A stretch of 64,000 nucleotides of DNA. Source: Maea johnstoni (lineage: Eukaryota > Annelida > Polychaeta > Spionida > Magelonidae). Made by a program: the position numbers and the translations under genes. The stretch lies in NCBI GenBank assembly GCA_963942565.1, contig OZ012686.1:32343098-32407097 (forward strand), written 5' to 3'. The stretch's first letter is position 1, and every line of letters begins with the position of its first letter. The notes beneath the pieces were generated by a model. It searched no databases and was not told where the DNA came from. It worked only from the letters and a program-made list of their open reading frames with translations. Positions 48,998-59,541 of this stretch are shown in pieces.

Positions 48998-49285
48998 ATG
49001 GCAAACTACCCTGAGATGGCACTGCTGAGAAAAGTCGCTACCTTGGCTTTTGCTGTGCTGATTGTTTCAGTTCTACTCTTAATCAAACATAATCAGGACA
49101 CATTTTTCTTAAAGAACTCTAATTTTATCAAAGAATTCAGTTATACCAATATGGATAAACCTCATCTTAGGAATTGGGACAGTTCATATTTGGGTGACTC
49201 TTATGGTGCTTCATCTAGTTTGCAAAATGAAACAAGTTATAGATTGGATCTGTATGGAAGTTTGCAAGAGAGTGCTAGGATTAAG
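48998..49285 (+). CDS. Possible first exon of a type II membrane protein (glycosyltransferase- or sulfotransferase-like), unidentified
   Basis: Open for 96 codons up to a good donor (ATTAAG/GTAAGG) in phase 0. The peptide has a short basic N-terminus (LLRK), one hydrophobic segment at about residues 13-29 (ALAFAVLIVSVLLLI-like), then a hydrophilic, Ser/Asn/Tyr-rich stem with one N-glycosylation sequon (N-E-T near 77). This is the usual start of a Golgi type II enzyme, but no catalytic domain is present and the family is not recognised. The preferred start may be the second ATG at 49016. The first ATG sits exactly where a MITE-A ends. A partial copy lies upstream (48696-48781). It may be a nested gene, a pseudogene fragment or chance; no downstream exon could be assigned. 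Confidence 0.4.
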
Positions 49286-49753
49286 GTAAGGGAACCTAGA
49301 AGTTATATTACAAGACAGTGCATGCATCTAATTTTTCATTTACCACAATGTCATTCATTAAACTCAATAGAACATGGGTATGTCACACACCACAGTGGTA
49401 CATGTGCATATTACACACACACTCCATGTATTGTACATAGTATACATCACAATAGTGTGTACATCTTTAGTATGTGGTGTGCCTTTCAACTTTTCTGCAT
49501 TCAACCATAATTAGGATAGCCAACCATGGTGTACTCTTAATTTATAGTCAGGTAAGTACTAGTGTCAGACTCTTCCTACCGATAGCTGTGATTGGATTTT
49601 CTAAGCAATCTCAGATAGTTAGCCCTGGCACCGATAACACACTAATGATTAATAAGTCCCTCCCCCATAATCCCCTACTAATCCCTTAATCCCTTTACTG
49701 GCTGCTGATGTCATAGTGCAGTAATTACACTGGCTGTACGTGGCTCATGCATT
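49286..49753. other. Unassigned intron DNA
   Basis: 'tatagtcaggtaagtact' near 49544 looks like back-to-back acceptor and donor but bounds no exon. Confidence 0.4.
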
Positions 49754-49989
49754 AAGGCCTAGAAATAAAAATGTTTGTTTCCTGTAACGGTCCGAAAAAA
49801 AATAGGGTAGGTAGGTCCATGAAAAAAATTTTTTAGGCTTATTTTTTTGGTCAAACGTGTGTTTTATGCATGTTTTGCACTGATTGGGAGTTGGGAGGGC
49901 GGTAAAAACTTGAGGGTAGGGATTTTTTTGAATAAAAACTTGTTAGGGTGGGGTTACAGAAAACACACATCTTCATCTTTTAGGCCTAA
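49754..49989 (-). mobile_element. MITE-B copy, full length
   Basis: 'aaggcctagaaataaaaatg' plus TTTGTTTCCTGTAACGG at one end, 'cttttaggcctaa' at the other. Confidence 0.88.
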
Positions 49990-50639
49990 TCATTGTCCTA
50001 TCCCTTTTTTATTGAACAAAGACACACATCTTAGTTCTAGATTCTGCAATCTTGATGTGAATAATGAGAAACAAAATTAAGAATTGAATCACTGCGTAAT
50101 TTATTTGATATGTATTTGCAATTTATTTGCTCATTAAATTTAGATATCACAAACATATTTGGTACTGGACTGCTTCATAGACATGCTGAACATATTCTGA
50201 TAAAATCAGAGATATTTCCTGAAATGAAAAAAATCTTTCACTATCCAGCTATTTCATGTTGCCAGTGGAAACAACGATGCCTCTAATGGTGTTGACTTCA
50301 TGATGGCGTCTTCCTTCTGATGCAGCTGTTCTACAACTGATAATGGCTTATAGAATACACTCTTTGACAAAACAAGCTCATTAAGCCCAATAATCACGAG
50401 TGAAAACTCTCTTTCCTTGTCTGTTATATGTCCCTTGTATTGTTAGGATAGGTAAAGGTATTCGGTAAATATAGTCTTGTATCCACCGAAATGTTCACAC
50501 AACCTTCCTCCCCTAGCAGGGCTGTACACACAGAAACCATTGCAATCCCCCAAGGGATATTCCAGAACAGCAGGATAATGTTGGGATCTATTTCGATGAG
50601 TAATAAGGGTGATTTACTATGACCGGTAGAAGGAGGATT

Positions 50640-51115
50640 ATGATGGTACCCTTAGACCCTTATACTATTGAGCAGATGTGTAACCGCTTGTAATGGCTTA
50701 TAAAATAGACAAAATGATGACATCATGCTCATAATGCAGTAGGCACTGTTAACCCTTCCTTTCCTATTGGCCTCGTGATCGGATGCATATGTGATAATGG
50801 CTTATAAAATAGACAAAGTGATGACATCATGCTCGTTATACAATAGGCACTGTTAACCCTTTCTTTCCTATTGTCTTCATGCTCAGATGCATATGTGATA
50901 ATGGCTTATAAAATTGACAAAATGAATGATGACATCATGCTCGTTATGCAATAGGCACTGTTAACCCTTTCTTTCCTATTGTCTTCATGCTCAGATGCAT
51001 ATGTGATAATGGCTTATAAAATAGACAAAGTGATGACATCATGCTCGTTATGCAATAGGCACTGTTAACCCTTTCTTTCCTATTGGCCTCATTCAGATGC
51101 ATTAATATGTTAGTA
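50640..51115 (+). repeat. Tandem array, about 4 x 105 bp
   Basis: TAATGGCTTATAAAAT at 50691, 50795, 50899 and 51007; units share 'gatgacatcatgctcgttat' and 'aggcactgttaaccctttct'. A diverged relative ('taatggcttatagaataca') lies at 50341. Confidence 0.93.
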
Positions 51116-51149
51116 TCTTGTAAACCATGCACTCGCTTCCTACTTTGTA

Positions 51150-51350
51150 CCATTTTACTTTCAAGGGAAACCACAATATTTTCAGATAACATCCAAAAAT
51201 ATGGATAATTTACTTATTGACAAAAGGCATAATAGCCTTATGCAATGTCATGTAAAATGACGTTGAGATGAAAATGTTAAATTATTTGATTGAAATTGTT
51301 TTTGTTTTTTAGAAATTTCTCCTTTAACTCTCCAAATATTTTGTTAATTT
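51150..51350 (-). mobile_element. MITE-C interior fragment
   Basis: 'ctttcaagggaaaccacaat', 'tttacttattgacaaaaggc' and 'gatgaaaatgttaaattat' match the middle of minus-strand MITE-C copies. Ends absent. Confidence 0.55.
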
Positions 51351-51464
51351 ACAATATTTACTTTGAAGTAATTTACATATCAGTTATTGCGCACATCCCT
51401 ATGGCATTTTTCGAGGAGCCCCATGTATCTGCTCTGTGTGACTCTGCCCAATAAGTGGTGGGGC

Positions 51465-51700
51465 CAGCCCTGATGGCAGTGTGGTCTAAGGCGTTGCCAC
51501 TGACTGCTAGCTATCTCTCACCCCAGTACTGCCTGGGTTTGAATCCCACGCGGGGCATGTGGTGAGAAAGTTGCCAATGACTTGGGGTTGGACGGTGGTT
51601 TTCACTGCATTTCCTCAATTTCCTCGACCAGTTACAACTGGCTACAGACTTCGCCGCAATACGGTAGAAAAAGTGACTAAAAACAAAATTCCTTCCTTTG
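51465..51700 (+). mobile_element. tRNA-derived SINE copy (tRNA-Leu-like head)
   Basis: A-box-like GTGGTCTAAGGCG at 51481-51493 and B-box-like GGGTTTGAATCCC at 51535-51547, spaced as in a tRNA-Leu/Ser type pol III promoter. They are followed by a non-tRNA body ('gacttggggttggacggtgg', 'caactggctacagac') shared with 60440-60665. Internal promoter presumably transcribed by RNA polymerase III. Confidence 0.85.
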
Positions 51701-52469
51701 CCTGAGAAGTGCTGGTAAAACCTGCCTATCAGCTGATAGCACCTGCCACTAATCACAGTCATTTCTATTCCATCAGCATAGGCATTCTCGCCCGGCAAAC
51801 ACCATTGCAGCAGCTATGATGATAGGTATGGAGGCACAGAACACATAATCCCCACGCTCCTGTCGCCACTAATTCAACTCAACATGTGTTTATCTTTTTT
51901 TCCCTTCTCATGTGTATAGTCATGGCCAGGAAGAGCTGGGTTGGAGATACCGCAGTAGCGCTGCAGAAATTGTAGTGGATTAATGATATAATTAATATCC
52001 TATTTTTTTCCCTACTCCCCTACTCTTAATGCCATAAATTAGCATTTTTCGTTGCTATGCCTTAGAGAAAACGCATTGCAATAGTGTTAGCAATATTATA
52101 TCTATCATAGTCTGTATTTAGAATCGGGGGTTGACTGTAATTTTTGAAATAAGGACTAGGAATATTTTATAATTCATATTTAGAATATCACCAAAAACAT
52201 AGTTGTATTTCATTGTATCATATGGATAATATACAAGAGCATTGACAACGGAAGGCGTATACCCTCCCTAGGAGACTTTTAAGCTCCCTCGTTTGAGGAA
52301 TTGAGTTCTACAACAGGTTTCGGCCATCTCTCTGAACCAATCATAATACAGTATCTTCAAGTGAGGTATAATAAAACAATGAATACCTGAGAATTATCAT
52401 TCTATATTGAAGTAAGGTCTACTACATCTGCTGGCTAGGCAGCTACCTGGTGCTGTTTGAGGCTCCCAA

Positions 52470-52646
<177 letters not shown>

Positions 52647-52725
52647 GTCTTGGGGTCAGGTAGGAGATGACAGCTCTGACTCATCAGGGAACTGATGCCA
52701 CTAATTTGTCATGTCTTGTTTACAG

Positions 52726-52906
52726 GCCAGTTCACAGCGTTTATCATTTATGCTGTATGACTCTACCCCACCACCTCCTCTCGACCCTCCAGTCCCTGCT
52801 CAACACATGTGCATCGCAGGAGCAGCTCAGCAGAAAACACATGGTTTTCTCTGTACAGCGTTTATCATTTATTTCCCTCACCATCTCCTCCAAACCCACA
52901 TCAGGC
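52726..52906 (+). other. Weak exon-like open block with internal duplication
   Basis: Follows an acceptor-like 'tgtcttgtttacag' and stays open in phase 0 with a Pro-rich peptide (S-T-P-P-P-P-L-D-P-P). However, 'acagcgtttatcatttat' occurs twice (52735 and 52855) with similar sequence after each, so this may be a small tandem repeat. No family recognised. Confidence 0.2.
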
Positions 52907-53240
52907 CTCGACGCTAACTCAAAATGGTACTGGCCCTGTAGGACCAGTAACACCTAGCATCTACTGGTCCTGCAAAATGTTTACTGGTCCTACATTTTCT
53001 TTCTTTAACATAACAAGAAAGAACATTGCATAAGATTCACCACAACATTTATCTTTATAAATTTCATCTTCATTTATTTCAAAAACAATTGGGGACATTC
53101 TCAGGAGGAAACTTTTTAACAAGAATGTCTCCATATGTTTACTAGCCCTGTAGGACCAGTTGAGGTCTTTTTTACTGGCCCGAAGCTGTTTTGGCGAATT
53201 TTTACTGGCCTGGGGCCATAGGTTCACCCTTAGCGTCGAG
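52907..53240. mobile_element. CTCGACGCTAA-ended non-autonomous DNA element
   Basis: CTCGACGCTAA at 52907-52917 and its exact complement TTAGCGTCGAG at 53230-53240. Further inside, 'tactggccctgtaggaccag' at the left, 'ctagccctgtaggaccagtt' at the right and repeated 'tttactgg(c/t)cc' give both inverted and direct subrepeats. No coding capacity. Confidence 0.75.
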
Positions 53241-53631
53241 CCCTGCACATGTGCATCAACAAACTCCAACTGGTTTATTCATGGCATTGCAAGCTGAGTA
53301 TCAGCCCATAACTCAGTGACTGCCTATATTTAATACCCATACCTTTAAATCTTTACTATTAGGCCTGTCTTTCACGTTGGGATGTGCTTTCTTAAATTTC
53401 ATGGAGATAAACATTTCTCTTTCAAATTTATTTTGAATGTTGTTTTCATGTTGGAAAAGGTATTCCAAATGAAAGGCATTTTTGGGACTGCAATAAAGAT
53501 TTTGTTAACAATCCAACCTTTATTTCTCTTTGGATATTTTGCAATTATGATTAATTTCTGATTTATGTGTAATGTATCTTAATGATATAAAACAATCCCC
53601 CCCTTTATTGGCAACTCTTAGCAAGAGAGGG
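53241..53631. other. Intron DNA with a possible family-G fragment
   Basis: 'aaacatttctctttcaaatt' near 53410 resembles the family-G interior. Nothing else recognised. Confidence 0.35.
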
Positions 53632-53845
53632 TTAACCCTTCCAATGCTGAGGCTACTTTCGTCCAAAGCACAAGAATGCAAAGGTTTTTGAAAAACATCT
53701 ATAACCTGTCATGTTGGTATTCAATAGATAGCTCTCGCTGAGTTCTTTCAAATGAGTACCCATGTGCCAGGGTTTCAGTCATTTTCAGGATTTTTTTGCA
53801 TAATTTTGCATTGGCTAAATTAGCCACCAGAAGCATAAGGGTTAA
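53632..53845 (-). mobile_element. MITE-A copy, close to consensus
   Basis: TTAACCCTTCCAATGCTGAG to 'agaagcataagggttaa'; TTAA intact at both ends. Confidence 0.9.
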
Positions 53846-54105
53846 GTAAGGAATCTGTGGTCGGCAGGCCTGTTGTGACATCCCATTAAGTATGTGTGTG
53901 GCTAGTTTGCACAGGCAGTGCAGGGAGCATACATACCCCCATGTTGAACAAACACAGCCTAATACCACACCACACAAACCTTCAGGCAGCACTGTGGCTA
54001 ACAGGAACACTGAAGGCAAGTGGTCGTAGTCAGCTTGCTTCTACACTATTTAGCAGGGTAAATATGGCATGGATATGTACAATAAGGCCAGCAGCTTCAC
54101 ATATT

Positions 54106-54207
54106 TTAACCCCAACCCCCTTTACTTACCAGTCTAATGATGTTAAAATCCACATTGCTGATTTTGGCTTAAGGAAACTCTATGTTCAGAAACACCTGTT
54201 TGTCCTT
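54106..54207 (+). repeat. Direct repeat X left of a MITE-A
   Basis: TTAA-bounded block (54106-54109 to the MITE TTAA at 54208). Its diverged copy X' is at 54340-54436. Confidence 0.85.
54133..54190 (+). pseudogene. Protein-kinase DFG-motif fragment
   Basis: After a pyrimidine-rich stretch ending TTACCAG (54126-54132), the frame reads S-N-D-V-K-I-H-I-A-D-F-G-L-R. The I-A-D-F-G-L part with V-K-I before it is the Mg-binding DFG region of Ser/Thr and Tyr kinases; in receptor tyrosine kinases it is typically V-K-I-A-D-F-G-L-A-R, so one extra residue pair is present here. No catalytic loop or APE segment is nearby, so this is at most one exon or an exon relic. Chance similarity is possible. Confidence 0.35.
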
Positions 54208-54343
54208 TTAACCCTTTAATGCTGCAGGTGGCTCATTTGGCTAATACAAAAGGAAGCATAAACCTGAAAAATGAATGAATACCAACATGACAAGGATTAG
54301 ATGGTTTAGATGACGACACTAGCCTCAGCATTGGAAGGGTTAA
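54208..54343 (+). mobile_element. MITE-A copy, internally deleted, between two direct repeats
   Basis: TTAACCCTTTAATGCTGCAG start and 'cattggaagggttaa' end, with about 75 bp of the interior missing. Both TTAA sites intact. Confidence 0.88.
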
Positions 54344-54436
54344 CCCCAACTTACCATTCTAAAGATGTTAGAATCCACATTGCTGATTTGGGCTAAAAGA
54401 AACTCTGCATATAGAAACACCTGTTTGTCCTTATAA
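54340..54436 (+). repeat. Direct repeat X' right of the MITE-A
   Basis: Starts at the MITE's closing TTAA and ends ATAA at 54433-54436, aligned with the TTAA at 54208 in the other copy. Shares 'aatccacattgctgattt' and 'gaaacacctgtttgtcctt'. Confidence 0.85.
54365..54400 (+). pseudogene. Second, broken copy of the kinase DFG-motif fragment
   Basis: The frame matching 54133-54190 reads D-V-R-I-H-I-A-D-L-G and then meets a stop (TAA), with DFG changed to DLG. It is therefore non-functional in that frame. Confidence 0.35.
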
Positions 54437-54720
54437 CTCTCTATCAACCTCTTGGTCAACATCCTCAAGGGTTCTACAACTATACTTCTGTACTTGCTAC
54501 ATAGTTCCTTACACTTTTATGAAGGTAAGTGAAGTGTGCATTTTGAGAAGGGTAAATATGAGCTGGTGTGGCCATGGGGTATATAACAGTATTTGAGAAT
54601 TCTTTTGAAGGAAGTTTGAATTACATTTTTCTTTCAGATATGTCTTTAGCATACCTGCCATGGATTTTGAATGTTTATTTTGAGGTGTCAGACATCATGG
54701 GCTCTTGACTCATATCCAGG

Positions 54721-55027
54721 GTCTAATAGCCAGGATTTCAAAAATGCCTGTCCAAAACGGCAAATCCGAAATTTCTGCCCGTCCAAATTTAGCTACTTAT
54801 GGACTTCAAATCCTTGTACCAACTACATTTAATAGCCTATTGTTTCAAAAAAAGGTAATTTACATTTCAGCCATGTCCTTAAAGATGGCGTGTTAGGAAA
54901 ATACTTGGTTATTACCCCCAAAAAGTCAAAATTAAAAAAATTCTTATAGGAATTTTTGCCTGTCCAAAAGGAGGATTTCAGGAAACTGCCGGTCCAAAAG
55001 ACAGGCAGGATGGGTCCTTGCTAAGTG
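54721..55027 (+). mobile_element. MITE-D copy, full length
   Basis: GTCTAATAGCCAGGATTTCA start, 'cttcaaatccttgtaccaac' and 'cagccatgtccttaaagatg' blocks, end 'atgggtccttgctaagtg'. The closing part is the imperfect complement of the opening GTCTTAGCCAGGA. Confidence 0.8.
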
Positions 55028-55159
55028 CCTGCTCATATCTATGGTCCATGGTCTCCCCCATTAACACTTAGGGGCTCTACAAGTCTGACCAATGTGTTGG
55101 TATTTTTCTGGCCCAAGCAAATTTTGAAGATATTCAATAAAAGAATGTAATAATAACCT

Positions 55160-55313
55160 AACCGAAAACTCTCCAAACCCTGTCGTGTTGGTATTCATTG
55201 GATAGCTCTCGCTGAGTATTCTCAGATGAGTACCCATCTGCCAGGGTTTCAATCATCTTTCAGGTATTTTGCGTATATTTGTATTGGCCAAATAAGCCAC
55301 CCGACAACATAAG
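55160..55313 (-). mobile_element. MITE-A copy, one end missing
   Basis: Starts in mid-element ('aaccctgtcgtgttggtatt') and runs to 'ccacccgacaacataagtatt'; the CCAATGCTGAG end is absent. Confidence 0.75.
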
Positions 55314-56009
55314 TATTCAGTAAATGGATGTTTTATTACCAAGATATTTCTTATCATAGATCAAGCCGATACTTTTCAAGGGGAACTCCTAGGCATGGAT
55401 GGGTTGCTAGCTGTTGAATTGGCTGGGGTAATAATTATTTGATTGACAGGTGTAGGCATAATTGCCTCCCAGGGCCACCTTGCTGCCCCTGTGGTGTGTG
55501 GCAGGTATCCCAAACTGTCACTAGAGCCATGTATAGACGCATAAAGTATAGCCCCCCTCCACTATTGCCCTGCCTATTATCCCTCAATGTGCCATTCAGT
55601 TATAGCACAGAGAATGACCCACCCCCAGGCACTATTATACTATTATGTCTCACTAAAACTGTCAGGTCAGCAAGCAGTCTACCGCAACTGTCAATCTTAC
55701 CATAGACTTGGTGTTTAGTGGAAATTGCTCTGACCCAGGGTCAGTGCTTTGATACTTATATGTAGGCCTGCTGGGATAAGAGTTGTACCGGGATAATCTT
55801 AGGGAGGAGAAATCTATGAGTCACAGATTTATGACTGGCAAGGACATTTAAATGTCACAATGACCCCTGTTGGCCTAGTTTATTCATGTTTGATACTGAA
55901 CCCTTTAAACCATATTAATAGGTATAAAGGTCCTTACAGACAAACTGCGTGAAACAGTCCTGTGTATATCTCCCTCTAGTGAGAAAGGGTGACATCAAGA
56001 TGAAGGGCT
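55314..56009. other. Unassigned intron DNA
   Basis: A family-G-like end ('ctaggcatggatgggtt') lies near 55390. No exon recognised. Confidence 0.4.
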
Positions 56010-56232
56010 ACCTTCGATAGAGAAGCCACCTATATAGCAAACTATAGTATTTCTATCTGGCCAAGAGCCTTAGTAGCTCGTGTTTCTTGTAATTGATATA
56101 CCGATTTAAAATAAAGATTACATTTACATTTTGTTATATAAAACTTAATATGTGTAGCCATCTTAGAATGGTATATAAACATTAGGTAAGTTATTAAAGA
56201 AGTGAAATAAATTTCTTGGCCTAGGACTAGGC
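56010..56232 (+). repeat. Family-E repeat copy
   Basis: The block 'agccatcttagaatggtata' through 'ttattaaagaagtgaaa' to 'cttggcctaggactaggct' matches 60305-60392. The 56040-56110 part matches 28005-28080 inverted. Ends not defined. Confidence 0.6.
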
Positions 56233-56384
56233 TAAACTAGAACATGCTTGCATAGAGAACTGGGCTGAGGGGATATCCCAGCATCGGCTGATGGCTGTGT
56301 AATCAATTACCAGCAGTAGAAGTAATGTCATGAAAGTTTGATGATCTGTTTGCCTTATAGCAGTACCTTGGAATGTCGCCCGCA

Positions 56385-56560
56385 GTGGGAATTGTAGCCT
56401 GCCTCCCAGGCCATATTTAAATGTCTTCCATTGTGGATAGATGGCACTGCGGTAAACTAGGAGGTCAGTTGGAAATACTATTAACATTAATCTCCCTCGT
56501 GTGGCAATGGTGTGAACTAAATGGCCAACAGTAGGCCACAGGTCCCTATCTAGTATAGAT
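56385..56560 (-). repeat. Family-F repeat copy
   Basis: Complement of 37680-37845: 'cctgcctcccaggccatatt', 'tgtggatagatggcactgc', 'gtgtgaactaaatggccaac', 'gtaggccac'. Confidence 0.65.
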
Positions 56561-56727
56561 GCAGGCTTCTATATATAATAAAGTGAAATCATAATATTTG
56601 AATTGCAGTCATACTGTTAGCAGGATTAAAGAAAAGGAAACTCTGCTTTACTGAAAATAATACGGTTAATACCCATGGGTAGTTTAGTGGGTTTGGTACA
56701 TACTCTATGTTGCCTGTATTTAAAAAT

Positions 56728-56893
56728 ACTTATGACAATAACTTTGGAATTGAAATTGAATTTACAAGATATTTGAAGCAGAGTTGTTGGTAATGTTCTA
56801 ATTAACATTTCTTCTTCAACATTTCCCCAACTATGCTTTTGCTTGAAAGATTTTGTTGAAATTGCCAGGCTGCTTTTGGTCGCTTGGAGCATT
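56728..56893 (+). repeat. Family-G repeat copy, partial
   Basis: 'aatttacaagatatttgaag', 'cttcttcaacatttccccaa', 'ctatgcttttgcttgaaag' and 'gcttggagcattaatag' align with 17783-18011. Confidence 0.5.
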
Positions 56894-57136
56894 AATAGTG
56901 TTTAATTCAGTGCTATCTGTTCAGTGCTGGGCAGTTGTGTCTAACCGTTTCTCTGGAAGTGCTCATCCTACTCATTCAATATGTAGGAGCAAAACACTTA
57001 CTGGCGAGATACAAGATGAGAGAGCATTTGGTCTTCCATGACCAGCCTCCATTGAGCAGGCTAACACAGCTCTCACATAAGTGGCTGTTAAATTACACAT
57101 GATGGACCCCTAAGATAAATGGATTCTCTCCTAGCC

Positions 57137-57334
57137 TTAACCCTTATGCTGCTGGTGGCTAATTTGGCCAATACAAAGTCATGCAAAAAGCTGCTAATTG
57201 ACTGAAACTCTGGCAAATGGGTACTCATCTGTAAGTACACAATTGGAGCTATCCAATGATTACCAACATGACAGGGTTTAGATGCTTATCAAAAATATTT
57301 GCATCTAAAGTAGCCTTAGCTATTGAGGGGTTAA
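57137..57334 (+). mobile_element. MITE-A copy
   Basis: TTAACCCTTATGCTGCTGG to 'gctattgaggggttaa'; slightly shortened near the right end. Confidence 0.88.
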
Positions 57335-58214
57335 GGCATGTGATAATGCCATAACATTGCCTAGAGCTCTTTTCATCCTAAAAGCAAGTTTTAAAGTGCC
57401 TGCCAAGCTAGCTATTTTTCAGAATTATTACCTTATTAGGCAATTTTTATTTCACATTTCACACTGTTAATGATGAAGATGATGGTGATGATCATCATCT
57501 GAGATGACATTTGAAGTGAGGATAAGAATGATAATACTAGTCTATTGTGCTTCTGGTGATGATGATTGTACATGCTGAAATCATTCGGTGAAATGACTAG
57601 AATCTTTCTCTGTGGAAGAGATTGATAGAATCAAGTACATTAAAGATGATCAGCCTGCCTGGCAGTATAAACAATGAAAACAGCCGAAGGGTTGTCAGAT
57701 GTGCATGTTTTCTCTAAACCCCTCATAGAACACATGTAGTAGTTGTGTAGCCAGCAGTCGTATGTAATGAGGGCATGCCTCACAAGCCTGTGTATAGACA
57801 GATGTCAGAACATCATGTTAGCCCTAGGTGTCTAAATATTTACCTACACATTCCTTAACTCTCTATGCAAATACTCACAAATTACTTCCCAGGATTATTT
57901 GCAAAAAAATGCAGTTTGTTGTTGCTGAGGGTTGGGTGTATCGTGTATAAAGTATTTTGGAAGTACATATGAAGCTCATTGAAAAATAGTTATGTAGTAT
58001 ATATATATATATATATGTGTGTGAGTGTGTGTATATGTGAAATGAAGGTGCATATGTAAGTCTACTAAAAATGTATAGAAAATGACTTAACAATTGATTT
58101 AAGGAAAATTTATCCACATATTTGACTTCTTTGTTTAAATGAAATTGTATAGATACAGAGGTATCTAGCCTCGCCTAGATTCTAGGCTGTCATGTATGTA
58201 TTTTGTCAATCCTC
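57335..58214. other. Unassigned intron DNA with an AT/GT microsatellite
   Basis: (AT)n then GT-rich sequence at 57998-58040; a GAT-rich stretch near 57473-57510. No exon seen. Confidence 0.45.
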
Positions 58215-58485
58215 TGTGAGAGCCTAGTTGTTAGGCTTTGATATGTGTGGTATATGGGCTGTGTACAGGTATTTTATCTCTGGCTGTTTGTAGTGAGGTG
58301 TAAGTGAGAGCCTAGTTGTTAGGCTTTGATATTTGTGGTATATGGGCTGTGTACAGGTATTTTATCTCTGGCTGTTTGTAGTGAGGTGTAAATGAGAGAG
58401 TAGTTGTTAGGCTTTGATAGCTAGATCTGTGTGGTATATGGGCTGTGTACAGGTATTTTATCTCTGGCTGCTTGTAGTGAGGAGC
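58215..58485 (+). repeat. Tandem array, 3 x 88 bp
   Basis: 'agcctagttgttaggctttg' at 58221 and 58309, and a variant near 58397. All are followed by 'gtggtatatgggctgtgtac' and 'ttttatctctggctg'. Confidence 0.95.
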
Positions 58486-58689
58486 TGCGTTGTTTGCTGA
58501 GTGTTAACAGAACATGTCTTTGATGTGCAATTCAGGTAGTTGACACGAGTGCAGTATCTTGAGAACACTCAGCACCTTGCTACACACCACTTCATATCCA
58601 AAGCTCTAGCCTGATAAGGCTGGGGTTTAACAACCTTCACCTAGTTATCTTATACAAGATCAGAGGACAGGCCGGATAGGGGTACAGAT

Positions 58690-59175
58690 TAACAATGTAA
58701 ATCGGAATCAGTTGATGTACCTGGTCATTGCTGTATTCATTAGGTATTACTTTTCATTGATCTTATCATCATGATTAGATGATCAGAGTACAGATTAACA
58801 CAGTATTAAACATGAACAAGATCTACATCCTCAATAACCTGATCATTGCTGTATTCATTAGATATTACTTTTCATCAGGGGCTGTCTATTAAGGGTCTAT
58901 TGAGTTAGAAGTCTCTGATTTTCATTGATCTTATCACTGAGATCAGAGGACATTTGCAGTGTACAGATTAAAACTACAAACATGATCTAGATCTACATCA
59001 TCAGTAACCCGATAATTGCTCTATTCATTTATTATATACCATTGATCTCATTGGTATCTAATGCATGTTGGACAGGTGTACTGAATGCTTTAAACATACT
59101 CTCTATATAATATATGCAATATCAATAACCTGGTCATTACTGTAAACTTTGGTTATTACTTTTCATTCATCTTAC
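58690..59175 (+). repeat. Irregular tandem array, about 100-130 bp units
   Basis: Four loose units share 'cagattaa', 'cctgatcattgctgtattca' and 'tattacttttcattgatctt', for example near 58685, 58790, 58960 and 59110. Confidence 0.75.
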
Positions 59176-59292
59176 TATGGATCAGAACTGAGAAGTAGAC
59201 AAGGCAGGTGAACACATAAAACCCTAAACATGGCTAATTTGCAATGATGAATCATACATATACAAAGGTCACATAAACTTGTAATAATAATA

Positions 59293-59501
59293 ATAACCCT
59301 TCCAATGCTGAGACTATACTGTCGTCCAAAGCACAAGAATGCAAAATCTTTGAAAACCAACCAAACCCTGTCATGTTGGTATCCATTGGATAGCTCTCGC
59401 TGAGTACTCTCAGATGAGTACCCATTTGACAGGGTTTCTATCATTTTACAGGTTTTTTGCATCATTTTGTATTGGCCAAATTAGGCACCAGCAGCATAAG
59501 G

Positions 59502-59506
<5 letters not shown>
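59293..59506 (-). mobile_element. MITE-A copy embedded in a TAA microsatellite
   Basis: 'ataacccttccaatgctgag' to 'ccagcagcataagggttaa', with (TAA)n directly at both sides. Confidence 0.9.

Positions 59507-59541
<35 letters not shown>
59504..59541 (+). repeat. (TAA)n microsatellite
   Basis: About 12 TAA units beginning in the MITE's closing TTAA; a shorter TAA run (59282-59296) precedes the MITE. Confidence 0.95.

Noticed and set aside
51481-51560. A functional tRNA-Leu gene
   Set aside because: Box A and B are present, but the sequence does not close into a cloverleaf acceptor stem by eye and continues into a body shared with a second copy, so it is a SINE.
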